Position numbers and translations under genes: made by a program | Shown: in pieces, positions 22,346 through 34,270 of the stretch | How positions within the stretch are numbered: the stretch's first letter is position 1 | Layout of the letters: each line of letters opens with the position of its first letter | The notes under the pieces: model-generated | What the model saw: only the letters and a program-made list of their open reading frames with translations | Database searches by the model: none | Told to the model about the DNA's origin: nothing | Assembly: GCA_011109175.1 (NCBI GenBank) | Contig: RDEW01000009.1 | Coordinates: 177,158-241,157, forward strand | Direction of reading: 5' to 3' | Length of the DNA stretch: 64,000 nt | Source of the DNA: Dicyema japonicum | Lineage: Eukaryota > Dicyemida > Rhombozoa > Dicyemidae

Positions 22346-22741
22346 CGGATATGGATGGACTTGTTACTTAGAAAATACGTGTTTTAGTCGATTAGGGAAC
22401 TGGATGTACTCTGATTAGACGTTAATTAGCTTTCAACCTCTTTCTTATTTCCCAGTCTTTTGAGGAAAGCATGAACGAATATCCTAGTGCTCAGGAGGTT
22501 TTCACAGTGAGAGGAGCAAACGTCACATACTGGTGAAGTTAGCGTATTTTGACACTTTAATGCTTCTGCCTTACCAGTGGTTAAACAGGCATTGGCAGCA
22601 CTAAAAAATATTATGTCGCGAGCCAAAGCTAATCTACCAAAAAAGTAAAAAATAAATTAATGGTTAATTTCCTGTAAAATATATTCACATTTTTCAATTA
22701 AGGGTTTTCTATAAGCTTACTATAACTCATTAAAAAAGACT

Positions 22742-23045
22742 TCACTTTTACGTTGAGCCAAATTAGTTATAGCTCCGTTCAGGAGTTTAAAGTAAAGATC
22801 ATTATGATAACTTGTATAGGAAGAACCATGGAATGCTCTTCACTTGTTTTTTCTTTTTGTTGCGTGTATGTTTTTAGACGATCCTGTTTCGCAGTAAAAT
22901 GTTCACTGATGATGGCGTCACTTGTCAAGCCAAAGCATCGTAGACACGTGGAACCTTCAGCCGGAAAGTAGACCAGCAGGATTCGAACTAAAGACCATCA
23001 GGATTCTTGCTCGCATTCCTTGCACTGCGCCAACACAGAGTGGAA
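22742..23045 (-). repeat. tRNA-derived SINE, copy 4
   Basis: Minus strand: head with B box AGTTCGAATCC (about 22985), core GGTTCCACGTGTCTACGATG and AAGTGACGCCATCATCAGTG, a tract rich in AAAAAGAAAAAAC, and the tail GGAGCTATAACTAATTTGGC. Close to full length. It lies about 400 bp from copy 3 in opposite orientation. Confidence 0.7.
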
Positions 23046-23394
23046 CAAGTAACTCATATTTTTTCTATAATCATATTAATTATTTACGAGGAGCGTTTTA
23101 AGAAAATTTTTGCCCAAGCTTTTGAAAATTTCGTCGATTTATTTGAAGTCTTCATCCAGTATGAGTGACAGACGTTACGCGCAATAGAAAAGATAATAAT
23201 ACATTTTATCTAGTAAATCCCGAATTTTATCGATAAGAATGACAGTTATTAGGTTCTATCACCACCGAAATAATCGATTGCCTCTCACAATATTATTATA
23301 AGTCCTTTTACCAAAGTCCTAATGATTATACCTCCTATGTGCAACAAAAGACACTATTTGGGATTTCAATCTATTACACCCTCCCAGATTTTTA

Positions 23395-23650
23395 GTTAGC
23401 GATCACAATAAGAATAGGCATCTGTGAATTTCAGCTCCTTTTTCAGTTTTTTAAGGTCATTTAGAACTGGCAGAATTACTCTTGGCCTTTAAATAAACAG
23501 CTCTTCTGGCGAACTAATATCCATATTTTCTAGAGAAGTTAAATTCATCCTCAAGATTTGACCAAACAGTCTCTAGTTAGATTCCGTTACTTCCATATTT
23601 ACTGGCATGCAATCGCATTTTTTGTATATAGGTCACTCAAAATTTTTCTT
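23395..23650 (-). mobile_element. LINE-B 3' fragment
   Basis: Minus-strand reading gives RLFGQILRMNLTSLENMDIS then RPRVILPVLNDLKKLKKELK, matching the RLFGHVLRMD...RGRPRMTLP block of the LINE-B RT at 7743-9239. Several stops. Confidence 0.65.
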
Positions 23651-23808
23651 ATGATAGAAAAAAATTAATATAGTCTTGTATGTTGCATCCATTAAATTAC
23701 ATTATTTATTAAAATAAATGTTAATTAAAATAAAATTGATAATATATTTTAAAATATCACGCTTCTTCTTGTTACTGTTTGTTTTACTATATAACTTGTT
23801 TTGTAGTG

Positions 23809-24503
23809 ATGGCTGAACCTTCAGAAGTAAATATTGTGGAAACTGAGAACATCGAGACCGTACAACAGGTTTAGATGATTTTACATTTAAAGGATGTGTC
23901 TAAAGATCTTCCTGAACTTGAAGAAACTGAGGAGACGGAACAAGTTCCTGAAACCAACGGTACTAAAGCTCAAACCATTCAATCTCTCGCAGACCTACAA
24001 CCGATGCCTAAGAGAAATTCTAAAAATGAAAAGAAGGTCAGGAAGGCTATGGCTGCTCTCGGTAGTTAGTGAGGATTGCATTTAAGGATTAAAACCAATG
24101 CCTGGAGTAGTCAAAATTCTTATTAAACGACCCAACGGGACGAACGTGGTTTCTTCTCCTGACATATATCGGTGTCCCCTAACGAATCTGTTCGTGTTTT
24201 TTGGCGATGCCAGGGTTATCATTTGTTTTAATAACATAGGATGAAGAGGAGGAGCGTAAGCTGCAAATGGAGGCGGCGCAGAGATTTGCTGCTAAGAAAC
24301 CAATGCCTCAGGTTTCCACAAATGAAGAAGTAGAAGAGGAAGAGGTTAATTTGTCCCACTCATTCAAGCTCTCTGCTGAAGGTTTGAGTGAGGAGGATGT
24401 GAATCTGGTCATAAGTCAGTGCGGAGTCTCCAAGAACCAGGCCATAAAGGCTCTGAGAGACAATAAAGGTGACTTTGTCCAAGCTATTATGGCTCTTACT
24501 TAA
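23809..24503 (+). CDS. NACA: Nascent polypeptide-associated complex alpha, 4 exons
   Basis: Ribosome-bound chaperone subunit that contacts nascent chains and pairs with BTF3 (NAC-beta). Exon 1 MAEPSEVNIVETENIETVQQ; exon 2 acidic, ending NEKKVRKAMAALG; exon 3 GLKPMPGVVKILIKRPNGTN...DIYRCPLTNLFVFFGDAR is the NAC dimerisation barrel; exon 4 begins DEEERKLQMEAAQRF and ends with a UBA domain (LSEEDVNLVISQCGVSKNQA...AIMALT). Introns are 23869-23892 (24 nt), 24062-24086 (25) and 24215-24239 (25). Length (about 200 residues) matches the family. Confidence 0.93.
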
Positions 24504-24639
24504 TTTTTTTCTTAATTTTGATTGGATTTTAATTTCTGTTATTCTTTTTTGTTGATAATAACATAGATCGATTTAATCAATTAATTTAACTCAATAAGTA
24601 GTTATTTTAGTATTAGACGACTATGCAAGTTGTCTCAAA

Positions 24640-26165
24640 CCACGTGCATTTACCTGCTGCATTCTATTGTTCTTTTTATTGAGATTGCTTTATGTGGGAG
24701 TGCATATCCAAAATGCCTTAGAAACTATCTGTGAATCTACGCTTTTCCTTATGAAAGCTAATCTATTTTACGAAGAAGCCTTCCAGCCCATCTTATTCAC
24801 TTACTAAGGAAAAAATTGCTTAAAAGCCTACAGATTCAATCTTTGGAAGCTAGGATGAGGATTCTAGCTTTGAAACCGAACCCATTTAAATGTGAAATTA
24901 TAAACGTTGCTTGCGGAGAGGAAGATTCCGCCGTGAAATGGCTGTAATTTCTACTTATTTCCTCGATGTATCGGTCACCCAACTCGAAAATGCAATTTTT
25001 CTTGGCTCTCCTCTATACTACAATAATGTGTCAGCTCTCCTGGAGGAAAAAAATACATAACTCTAACAATTCACATCAAATTTACAAACCTTGGAACCCA
25101 CATATCTTTATTCTTCCACAGCCACGACTCATTTTTTTCCTACCGACACCCCATGTTTCACGGACATGATCTTTCTGAGAGCCATCGACGAGAAGCTGAG
25201 GACTGCCGTTAAGAAACGCTCAACATTTCTTTTGATAAAACTGGCTGGATCAAATGCAAACTACGGCAGCCTTCCTTTCTTCGACATATGCTTCAAGTGC
25301 TCTCACACGCCAGATCCTAAGCTACATTAACGGGTCGGACGCTGAACCAGTGGTATGCATGGCTCGGGAAGTCTTGACGCGACTGGGTGTTGGATTTCTG
25401 AAGAACGCTAAGAAACAACGAGAATGGGACAAGCTTTTATGCTCAAAGGTCATAGAAGGGATAAAACCTGTGCTAGATCAGCATCGTCTGGCTTCTGCAT
25501 CGACGAACGAGAGTGGAGCCTGGTTCAGAGCTTTACCATGTACCTCACTTGGGACACTATTGGATGACGACGCAACGAGGATTAGGATTTCCGTCCGCCT
25601 CGGAATGGATGTTTGCACGACCCATCGGTGTAGATATGGAGGAATGGTCGACGCAAAAGGTCTTCACGCTCTTTCCTGCCGGAGGAGTGTTGGAGCAATC
25701 AATGGATTTATCGCTTGGAGACTTGAAGCTGCCGGATTTACTGTCCAATTGGAGCCGCTTGGACTTGCTCAAGCCAACCGAAGATCGGACCGAACCACTC
25801 TCTCCCCATGGGAGAGTGGTAAATATTTTGCCTGGGACCCCACCTATGTCGATAGCCTCTCTCTTCCAACATTTCAACGACAGCACCCAGGCTCTGCTTC
25901 GGAGAAGGCTGAGACCCAAAAATAAAAAAAATACGCATATATTGGAGGACAATTCATCTTCGAACCAGTGGCAGTCGAAACTACAGGAATCATTGGAAGC
26001 AGGTCACTGACCCTGCTAAACAGAATCGGCTCGCTCATCGCAAAGAAGAAAAACGATAGGAGAGAATGGAGCTGGTTCATTAGCGCATTTCCTTGCAAAT
26101 CGTCAGGGGAAATGCATTTTCAATTATGAGAGCAGCCAGCAGTTGTTAACTGTTAGTTTTTGCGT
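24640..26165 (+). mobile_element. LINE-C copy: RT thumb plus restriction-like endonuclease
   Basis: The C-terminal half of a non-LTR element whose RT is followed by a Cys/His knuckle and a PD-(D/E)XK-type nuclease, as in R2-like elements. RT thumb: LKPNPFKCEIINVACGEEDS (24870), YKPWNPHIF, DMIFLRAIDEKLRTAVKK. Endonuclease region in the 25254-25925 frame: GAWFRALPCTSLGTLLDDD, THRCRYGGMVDAKGLHALSC (knuckle; the second Cys is replaced by Tyr) and LEPLGL...SDRTTLSPWE...AWDPTYVDS (catalytic core; the usual RPDG is RSDR). The 3' end VIGSRSLTLLNRIGSL-like sequence needs a frame change at about 25925. Several breaks; nonfunctional. Confidence 0.8.
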
Positions 26166-26199
26166 TTAAATAAAATTGGTTTGTCCTTTTAAAAATAAT

Positions 26200-26640
26200 T
26201 ATAAAGGAACCCTTCGAGTTCACAGAAACACCAATATATTGCAACTGTTCCATGCATTTGATTTCTCCTGTATTAAAACAAATTTTTGACTTATTTTTGT
26301 TATTCACGATCCATGAAACAGTACACTTTTCTAGAGATAAGGATAAACCTTTATCTCGGCATCAACATTTAACTTTTTCATTATGGGTTTAAACACGTTT
26401 TTAGGAAATCGATTTATTTATACTAAGATCTAGCAAAAGTATATCATTTTCATAACCTTCGGAATGTCATACATAACAAAATTAAATAAGAGGGGACTTG
26501 AGACAGACCCCTGTGGAACCCCTCTTTTTAACAAAATTTTTTCGATATTTGATTTCCAAGACGTATAAAAGATTCTCTAAAGAAAATCCTTCATCCACAC
26601 AAGTGCTTTACTTCCAAATTAGTGCCTTGGGCTGCTCATG
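26200..26640 (-). mobile_element. RT fragment of another LINE
   Basis: On the minus strand RGVPQGSVSSPLLFNFVMYD (motif B) is followed by a decayed motif C region and MKKLNVDAEIKVY and EIKCMEQLQYIGVS. It is Jockey/CR1-like, but more diverged from LINE-A than the other copies. Confidence 0.65.
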
Positions 26641-26929
26641 CTGGAGTATAAGTACTATCGTCTACATCCAAGTGCTTAACATAATAATTATGCTGATCAA
26701 TCATGAGTGATACTTATTCAATATTTTTTTGGCATAAAATTAATTTATTAAACTCCCAAAGTGTCACAGATTAGTAAGCAACACTCACGCAGAGAGTATT
26801 TCTATGCAAATCGTAAGGGAAAGTGCGCACTGAATCAGTCCTATTTCTTCTCGCCCGTCTTTCAATAATATGATCATATTTTATTATTAATCAGGAGTTA
26901 GTAATAAATAGATGAATACAGAAGCTCTG

Positions 26930-27870
26930 ATGCATGGCCATTCTTTCTCAAGATTGTGAACGAAACTTGTTTGAATAGTCAATAGCGCTCGCGGAGTTTG
27001 TCAGAGGACACTGAAATTCGATTTTCAAGTCGACGCATAAATTCTAACGTCGAGAGTCCAATGACACCGGAAGTTTTCGCACCAAGAAGAGTAAACATTA
27101 CTTCGTCGGGTAGATCTGCATACTTTTTTCAACATTTCGGCTTTCTCAACCTTGGTTCTCCCTTTACGATGTGCTAAGATGGGTGTTGTATCTGTACAAA
27201 TGACGTCCTAGACCAGAAGCTTCCAAGGTTTCAAAAGAAAAAAATGGTAATTTGACTGTTTTCCATCATTACTACACAAGTCAACAGGTTTAAGCAAAGG
27301 TGGATAACCGGATGCACCCATGGCCCGTCTAACGACTTCGTTCAGGTCCTTTAGTCTGGGAGACCTTCCAGCACTCTCCCTATAGACGACTGGATTTAGA
27401 CCAAGACTATCGATCTGGCCACTAAATCGGCATGGATGTGGTCACGACCTTGGTGGTTCGATAATTTTAAGGTTTTTGAACGATTCCCGGTAGGCGAAAT
27501 CGTTTAAACTACGTTGAGAATCTTATGATGGATGTAGGAACAAATGAAAAGGGTTTAAGTCTCCCGTATGTGGCCGACTTCAAAGTTGATTGAAATTAGG
27601 GAAAGGAGTGTAAAATTTTCCTGATCAATATATTGGAAACCACTAGCGAGGAAAGAGAAAAAAACATCCACACAGCAGCGAATTCTAAGGCCACAAAATC
27701 TCACTGGCAGTGTGGCCTATTTCCATAAAGCTTCATCAAATAAAAAGATATGTACGCATGAAGCGCCCTGAGATAGTTTGACATACCCGAAATGGAAGAA
27801 ATCACCCACGCAAAACTGGGAATCCCACATTTTCTTCGCATTTACTTTTGATGTATTATTACTAAGACAT
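26930..27870 (-). mobile_element. LINE-C copy, endonuclease part
   Basis: Minus strand, from about 27450 down: IDSLGLNPVVYRESAGRSPR, LNEVVRRAMGASGYPPLLKP, LCSNDGKQSNYHFFLLKPWK, then near the 3' end KTSGVIGLSTLEFMRRLENR and SFTILRKNGHASE. These follow the order seen in LINE-C at 24.6-26.2 kb (knuckle, RH-type helix, catalytic core, SGVxG block). Nearly every motif is altered. Coding traces upstream (27600-27870) are weak. Confidence 0.7.
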
Positions 27871-28206
27871 AATTAAAGTTATGTTATTGTCAAAATTCCA
27901 AATTTATTGAGTTTGTTATGCATATTGACAAAGGTTGGGAATTTCCAAAAATATGAAAAATATTTCCACCTTGTGTCGCAATAGACGAAAACGCAAGTTA
28001 ACGAAATTTTCTCATAATAGAATGAATAGATGGATCCTTTTAAGTACCAGCCAGACATTGGACGTCTCCAATGACACCACCAGAGAAAAGGAAGAGAAAT
28101 ATTCAATCAGGTAGCCACATGGCAGCACGCGGCCATTAATTCATTTGATTCAATTTGTGTGCCTTGGCTTATAAAAAAATTTTTGAAATATATTTTAAAC
28201 CAAAAA

Positions 28207-29490
28207 TTAAAATTTACTATAATTAAGACATGAAATTTTTGCATCGTAATCAAATATAGGTTTATTCAAGCTATCAACAGAGACTTGATACAATCTATAA
28301 TAGTCTCTGTTAGTATATCTGATTATATGCCATCCATTTCCTAGTTTGTCAACTTTGCATATATTATAGCCAACAAAAAAATTGGAGTTGTCTATTTTCA
28401 GAGGATCTTGATATTTCATCCACAACTTGTTGATTCGACGTTTGAATTCAATTTCGCAATCAATATTAAATTTTCCAGATTTGATTTTAAATAATTTGCA
28501 AAATGTCATCGTTCCATGAAATTTGCGTGCAAACTGAATCGATGGGATTAAAATTAGGATGCTCATTCCTTTACAGTTATTTTTATAAATTTACCAATAA
28601 AAAGCATAAGAATTAAGAAATTATTTGATTTGAAAAAATTTGAAGCTGAATTTCCTGAAGTCTTCCTAAAATTGTTTAAAGTAAAATTTACATTTTGAGG
28701 CGTTCTTGAAGTTTAATTATGCCATTTTTATTTACTTGCTTTAAAGCAGTCGTTGTCCCCCTTAATTTTGATTCAGAATATCGCTTTGAGGTAATATTTG
28801 GTTCAAGAACTATGTTGTTATTATAAAGTATTTCAGATTTTTTATAATTTGGTTCACTACTCAGCTTTTTGGATTGAACTTCAATATAAGACCCATTTGA
28901 AATTTTGTCGGTCTTCAAAATAGATTCCAAGTTTTCTTTACGACTTTTTGAAATGACATCTGAAATTTTGCCGATCGTTGAGATAGAATTCAAATTTTCT
29001 TCTCGATTTAGAAGAATGTCTGAAACTTTTTGAAATTAAAATTACCTTTTGTCTGAGAAGTGGTGAAATAAGAAATAAAGTGAGCTTTGGTTCCCGCCAA
29101 TTCAGTGGACGAATCAGACATTGCATCTGTATCAGTGCTCGTACCATTTAAAACTGTAACTGTAAATTCATCTTCGGATGTTTCTTGATTGTTAGAAAGA
29201 TTCCAGTTTGTTTTGAATACGTTGACATTGTCCTTAGTGGGAAGAACGCACATTCGCGTTGACATAAATAAATAAGATCTATTTTCAGTCGGAATTGTGT
29301 ATGTTTTAGGTTTTCTAGCTCGGTCATAAATCATTTTATCCAATGGAACGTGATTCGTCAAAGTTGTCCTGGCCTGATCAATGGTCTTCTGCTCGAGAAT
29401 AGTGCAAGTCGTCGTTTTTGGTTGATCTTGGACTCTCTGATCAGATAGAGCGGGGTCTTTATCGTTCTGGTTAGATAAAAGGCTTTCCAA
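28207..29490 (-). CDS. Type II membrane protein, C-terminal exons
   Basis: Family not recognised. From 29490 downward four exons join in one frame through three 26-nt GT-AG introns (at about 29060-29035, 28699-28674 and 28592-28567). The order is: a Thr/Asp/Ser-rich N-terminal region; a Lys/Ser/Asn-rich stretch (SISTIGKISDVISKSRKENL); one transmembrane helix NFLILMLFIGMSILILIPS; and a C-terminal domain of about 100 residues that starts MTFCKLFKIK and ends AKISCLNYSKF, with NSNFFVGYNICKV in the middle. No signal peptide is seen, so the C-terminus is inferred to face outside. The gene at 3289-4096 has the same plan and comparable Cys and FFVG positions. Upstream repeat sequence (29491-30199) probably belongs to the same gene but its frames do not join cleanly. 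Confidence 0.7.
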
Positions 29491-30199
29491 TCAGGAAGAG
29501 CGGATTTAATTGTTGTCCTGACTTGGTTAAGCTTATTTTGATCAGGAATAGTGTAAGTCTCAGGTGTTTTATCTTTGTAGCCCCTCAGAATGTTAAAAGT
29601 GTAAAGCATCGTCGTCCTGGATTGATCAAATTTATTTTGAATAGGAAGATTGGAAGTCATCTTTATTCTACTTTTTTCAATGTTCTTCCATTCAGGATAA
29701 GTGGTAGTCATCGTTGCCCTGTTTGATCAAATTCCTTTTGTGCAGGAAAAGTCTTAGTCGTTCTGAATTGTTTACTCTAAAAGATAAATCACTAAAGGTA
29801 CTGGATTGAAGTTTATTCGATCAAAATGAGAAGCTTGATCATTATATAAATCGTCATTTTTGCACATTGAAGATGGCCTCTTAGGCAGAATATCAGGTTC
29901 TCCTATTTTATGTGATAGTTTAATACTTGGATAAGAAATGCAATTCATCATAGATCTTATAAATGATCCCAAAGAAGGATAGAGAGTTGAAAAAGTCCTG
30001 TTCAAATTTATTTGATTTAATCGTTCATCAGAATTTTTTGTTCGAATACTGGGGTCGTTCGGACCTGATTGCTGTCGTCGCTTTGTGGGTTTTCGCTAAA
30101 ATAACAAAATAGTGTACAAAAAAATTTTTTGAGATTTTTCAGCTTTTTAAACGCATCGTTCTTTTCCCCTTCGCATTTATTTTCCTCTGACCTAGACAT
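29491..30199 (-). CDS. N-terminal repeat region of the type II membrane protein gene
   Basis: Candidate start MSRSEENKCEGEKNDAFKKL at 30199. The region encodes a degenerate repeat of about 17 residues, recognisable as PxQNKxDQxRTT: LPIQNKFDQSRTTML, IPDQNKLNQVRTTIK, ILEQKTIDQARTTLT (in the neighbouring exon), FPAQKEFDQTGQR, with WK-type variants YPEWKNIEKSRIKM and LPDWKAFYLTRT. Copies lie in different frames separated by stops, so either undetected short introns or frameshift decay must explain it. A 22-nt GT-AG interval (about 30112-30091) is one candidate intron. Confidence 0.45.
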
Positions 30200-30680
30200 C
30201 CTTTCAAATTTGTAATTTTACGCGAATTTAACTTATAAAGCTATTTTTGGAAATTTATTTATTCTTTTTTAACAAATAAATATTTCTGTTTTAATAAGTT
30301 AAAGTCACGTGGACTATTTAATAATTTCAATTTATTTTCTCGTTATTGCCTTTACGATATTAATAGTTATCAACTTGATGAGTCACTGGGTTTCACTGAC
30401 GTCATGGATCTGAATGCGGTTATACGTCTCAGCCTATGGACGAAAAACAGAGACTTCCTCCTTATTGCTCAATTTGTTACGAAAGCAATCGCAGTGAACA
30501 TGAACAGGTTGAGGATCATTAGTATTCCTTTATTTTCTCCGCTTTTTATGCTGCAATAGTGCTTTAATTTAAATTGTTTTTTCTAATCGATTAAAAAGTC
30601 TAGAATTTTTGAGTTTTTTTTATAAATTTTTTTTTATTTAGAAGTTTTTATTATAATTATTCAAATTAGGAAACATGAGT
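30200..30680. other. Intergenic, possible 5' flank
   Basis: AT-rich. A short plus-strand ORF from 30436 (MDEKQRLPPYCSICYESN) has a CxxC pattern but no continuation that I can support. Confidence 0.3.
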
Positions 30681-30682
30681 AG

Positions 30683-30895
30683 TTAATTACTGAGTCCAGC
30701 GGATATGATCGAGTGGCTGTTACCTCTGACTACTGCCAGGGATATCCTTTGGAAAAGCCACTCGGTTTCCCGACGCTCCCTCGAGGCTTTGGTCAATAGA
30801 CACCCAAGTGCTCTAAGGAAAGAGACCGTCTTGGGGCCAAAGACTCCGCTTTTATAAATGAAATAAGAATTCAATGTGAAATTCACTTTCTTCAA
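30683..30895 (-). mobile_element. LINE-C 3' end, 5'-truncated
   Basis: Encodes KSGVFGPKTVSFLRALGCLL and WLFQRISLAVVRGNSHSII, the C-terminal block of LINE-C, ending with stop at 30683. The last 120 bp are nearly identical to 54007-54127. 30896-31290 shows nothing recognisable. Confidence 0.8.
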
Positions 30896-31289
30896 CCATC
30901 ATATCATTAACAGAGTCACAAACGGGAGACGTTTTAAAAACCAATTAGTTCGGAAGGTTGAGGGTGTTAACTAACCTCTATTGCATGAAATGTTTACTTT
31001 TCTTTATGATGAGTGAAAGTCCTTTTCTTCCCGTAATAGGCTCAGGAGACATCAGAAAACCGAAAATCTGAACAAAAGGAAAAATTGTTCGGTGCACCAG
31101 GTATCAGAATTCTAACCCCGTCCTGCTTAAAATTGAAAGAACTTGAAAATAATCCGATTAAGGCCTCACGTACACAGCGATGATTCTATCTATCATAATG
31201 GCTAATATCTAAATCTAATTTGATTCTTATGTTACCTACCAAGAATGAATTATTAATAAGCACACCGCAAAACAACGTTAGTAAAGTTA

Positions 31290-34270
31290 TCTCGCTTGTG
31301 CCACCCTCTCCTGGATGCGTTTTGTTAATCGCTTCCAGTTCCTTCTGTTCCTCGATAGGTCTTCAGGTGCTCATGATCATCTGTCGACGTCAACCCTTTC
31401 CCAATCGAAGTTAGGTCTTGATGTAGAAGGGTTGATAGAGTAATTCGTGGTCTTCCCGGAAAGTCGATCCCGGATGAGGAGCATAGTGGTGTTCCATTGC
31501 GAGATTAGGGAGTTTCCTGTCCATTCTTAGATGTGACCAAATAACCATCTGTTATTTCTTATTTCTCCGTCCAATGGGTAGATATTGTAATGGGAATGAG
31601 GTATTTGTTTGAGGTGTGGCCAGGAAATTCTTAGAATGTATCTGAGCTGCATTCTATGAAAGGAGTTCAGACTTTCTATTTAGCGTTGTGATGCCCAAGA
31701 AGATTGTACAGTAAAACCGTTTTTACGAACATATTGTATAATTTGATTTTTAAAGAGGCAGAAATTTGTTTACCTCGAAACCATGCGTTGTTTAGTCTTT
31801 TAAGAGCGAAAGCTGCTACTGATTTTCTTCGTAGTATGTCTTCTGTATCTCTAAGAGAATGCCAAGTTTCTTCGTATGCCTCCATTTTTTTCGTGTCGTT
31901 GTTTGTATCGCCTAGCTATAGTATATTCTGTTTTCTCGGTGTTAATTTTTAGGAATGATTTTTCAAATGTTTTGGCCAATTTGTCGATAATACCTTCTAA
32001 TTGGTGGTCTGTTGCCGTGAGATATATGTCATCTGCGAAGATGACTTCCGTTATATGTCTGGGGATATGATTCCTTGCCTCTCGTAGGGTTGCCTCCAGA
32101 TATGCGATGAATAAGACCGGAGATAGGGCGTCTCCTTGGGGGTATCATTGTTTGTTCCGAATACTGTGGATTTCTGATTTCCGAGCTGGATAAATAGTTG
32201 AGTGGAGGAGAGTAGATAACGAATTATTCTGATGCAATCTTCCTCGAGTAGTGGTGCTAATATTTGTATCATCTTGACTCTGCTGATTGAGTCAAATGCT
32301 TTAGCACATCCATTTGTGGCTCCAAACGGCATCGGAAGTTGATCTTCCAGAGATAAACTCACTTTGACTAGCTCCGATAAATCCACGTAGTGAGGCTTTT
32401 ATTCTTTCCAGGGCGATTACGATAGAATTTTTCGCAGTAAGTATGATTGGTCTAAGCTGTTTAGCTTTCTTTTTCCTTCCCCGTTTTATGTAAGGGATTA
32501 ATTTTCCGATTCGATGTTAATTCTGGAGTGTTCCTCAAAAGTTTTGTTCAGAATGTGAGATATGAGTTTTTGAAACTCCTCAGGAGCGTATTTTATGAGC
32601 TCTGCATTAACATTATCTGGGTTTGGAGCTTTTGAGTTGTTTAGTCTGGTCGCAGCCTTTTTAACTTCCGTTAAATTATTTCTGGTGATAGCTTTCTGTG
32701 GACTCCATCGAACGGATAAAGCGTTTTTTCGTTTTCAAAATTGAAATATTTTTCGAAGTGATCAGCTATGATGTCTGTGCGTTCCTGGTTGTTGTAAATG
32801 GTTCTTCCGAGTTCATCATGAACTGTTAGATTTTCAGATTTCTTCTTTCGCGCTAGCATTTATAGATGCATACATTTGCGCTTCGTGTTTGTACTTTCTA
32901 CTTCATTTGCAAGGTTTTGTAGCTCTGTTTCGTGGTTTTTCTGATATTTTTTTCTTGTTTCTCGCATAATTTTGTTATTTTAAGATTTTGAACTCAGTTG
33001 CTTTCATTTGGTTGTGGGTGTTGATGCATTTGATCCGTAATCCTTTTGTAAATGGGAGATGTGATCTATATGTGGGTCGTGTATACCTTTGAGAGTTTTG
33101 GGAATTGTCTCAATCGTGTGACTAGCAACTGATTTTATTTTGTTTAAGAGTTTATTCCATAAACTTCCTGCAGGTAGATTAAGATTGATTGGTTCTATGG
33201 TTTGTGATATTTTAGCTGAATAGTTATTTCTGTGATAGGATCGTTTCTTAAGAGTTCGACTGCATATCTAGCTTCTCTGTGTTTGTCTTTGACTCTGTTA
33301 ATTCAAAATCTTCTTTTAGGAGAAGATTGATTACCAATAGTATATGGTCACTCGATGTTGGCGTTCCTCCATATGTTTGGGCATCTGAGTAGGACTTTCT
33401 GTGATTGTCGACACAGAATGTAGTCATTTTGGTAATATATTTTGATTAAATGTCCATTTGAGTCTCGGCGTTCTCCGATACAGGTCGTAATATGCCTTGC
33501 AGCGTGCTGGAATACTGTGTTGCAAGTGAATAATTGTTCATTAATCGTCAAGTTGGCCATAGTTGCTCCAAACATGTTCCTCTGACATCTCCCATGGGAA
33601 CCAATGAAGCTTAGTTCTCGGCCCTTTTCCGACCTTCCCGTTCCAATCTCCGCTTATGTAAAGTACATATTTCGTGGTTTTTTCCATACGGGTTGTGGAT
33701 AGTGAACTGTAAAAGTCATCCAATTCCGTTGGGTTTTTAGAGACTTTTGGAGATATAGGTACATATACATTTATAATTGTAGTGTTAGATCCAGTTTCCA
33801 ATTGAATTACGCAAATTCTGTCATTCACTTTCCATATTTTTATATATTCCCGGAGTCTGATATCCACCGCAAAGCCCATTCAGTAGTAGTGACAGTCCGA
33901 AGAAAGCAAGATAAGGTCGTAGTAAGCATTTTTTTCGTAAAGTCTTTCTTTGACTTTGGTCTCTTGCAGGCAGCAGATAGTAATGTCGTATCGTTTCAGA
34001 TCCTAGCAGAGTGACATTCTTTTGACCGACGACTTTAGTCCTCGAACGTTGAAGGATACTAGCGTGAACAGAGAGCTTGAAAAGAAGAATCAATAAGGTG
34101 ACTATAATTAGTTTATTCCTAGTTTAATTTAACTTTAGCCAAACGGGATTTGAATCCAAACTGTATCCTGAATTTCCTTAGTTCGGAGATTCCTAGAAAC
34201 ATAACTAAGAAAATTTTTGGTCACGTGGCGTCATGTGGTGCTATGTGGCTAGTTGGTCAAAAATTATTTT
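31290..34270 (-). mobile_element. LINE-B copy, nearly full length, decayed
   Basis: Minus strand in element order from the right: 5' UTR with GTGGTGCTATGTGGCTA (34230, also at 49390); endonuclease with LVSFNVRGL (about 34060), CCLQETK, INVYVPISPKVSKNPTELDD and GDWNGKVGKG (33879-33541); a long helical linker (33300-32700); RT motif A (CAKAFDSISRVKM, 32300), motif B and C regions (32200-32020), LRDTEDILRRKSVAAFALK (31850) and the GRPRITLSTLLHQDL-like 3' block (31450). Many stops and frameshifts. Confidence 0.82.

Noticed and set aside
25513-26098. Plus 165-codon and minus 131- and 74-codon ORFs overlapping LINE-C
   Set aside because: Alternative frames of the same fragment; they lack the knuckle and nuclease motifs, apart from short pieces beyond frameshifts.
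30436-30520. Short ORF with CSICYES resembling a zinc-binding start
   Set aside because: No second Cys pair, no supported splice continuation, no repeat or homologue recognised.
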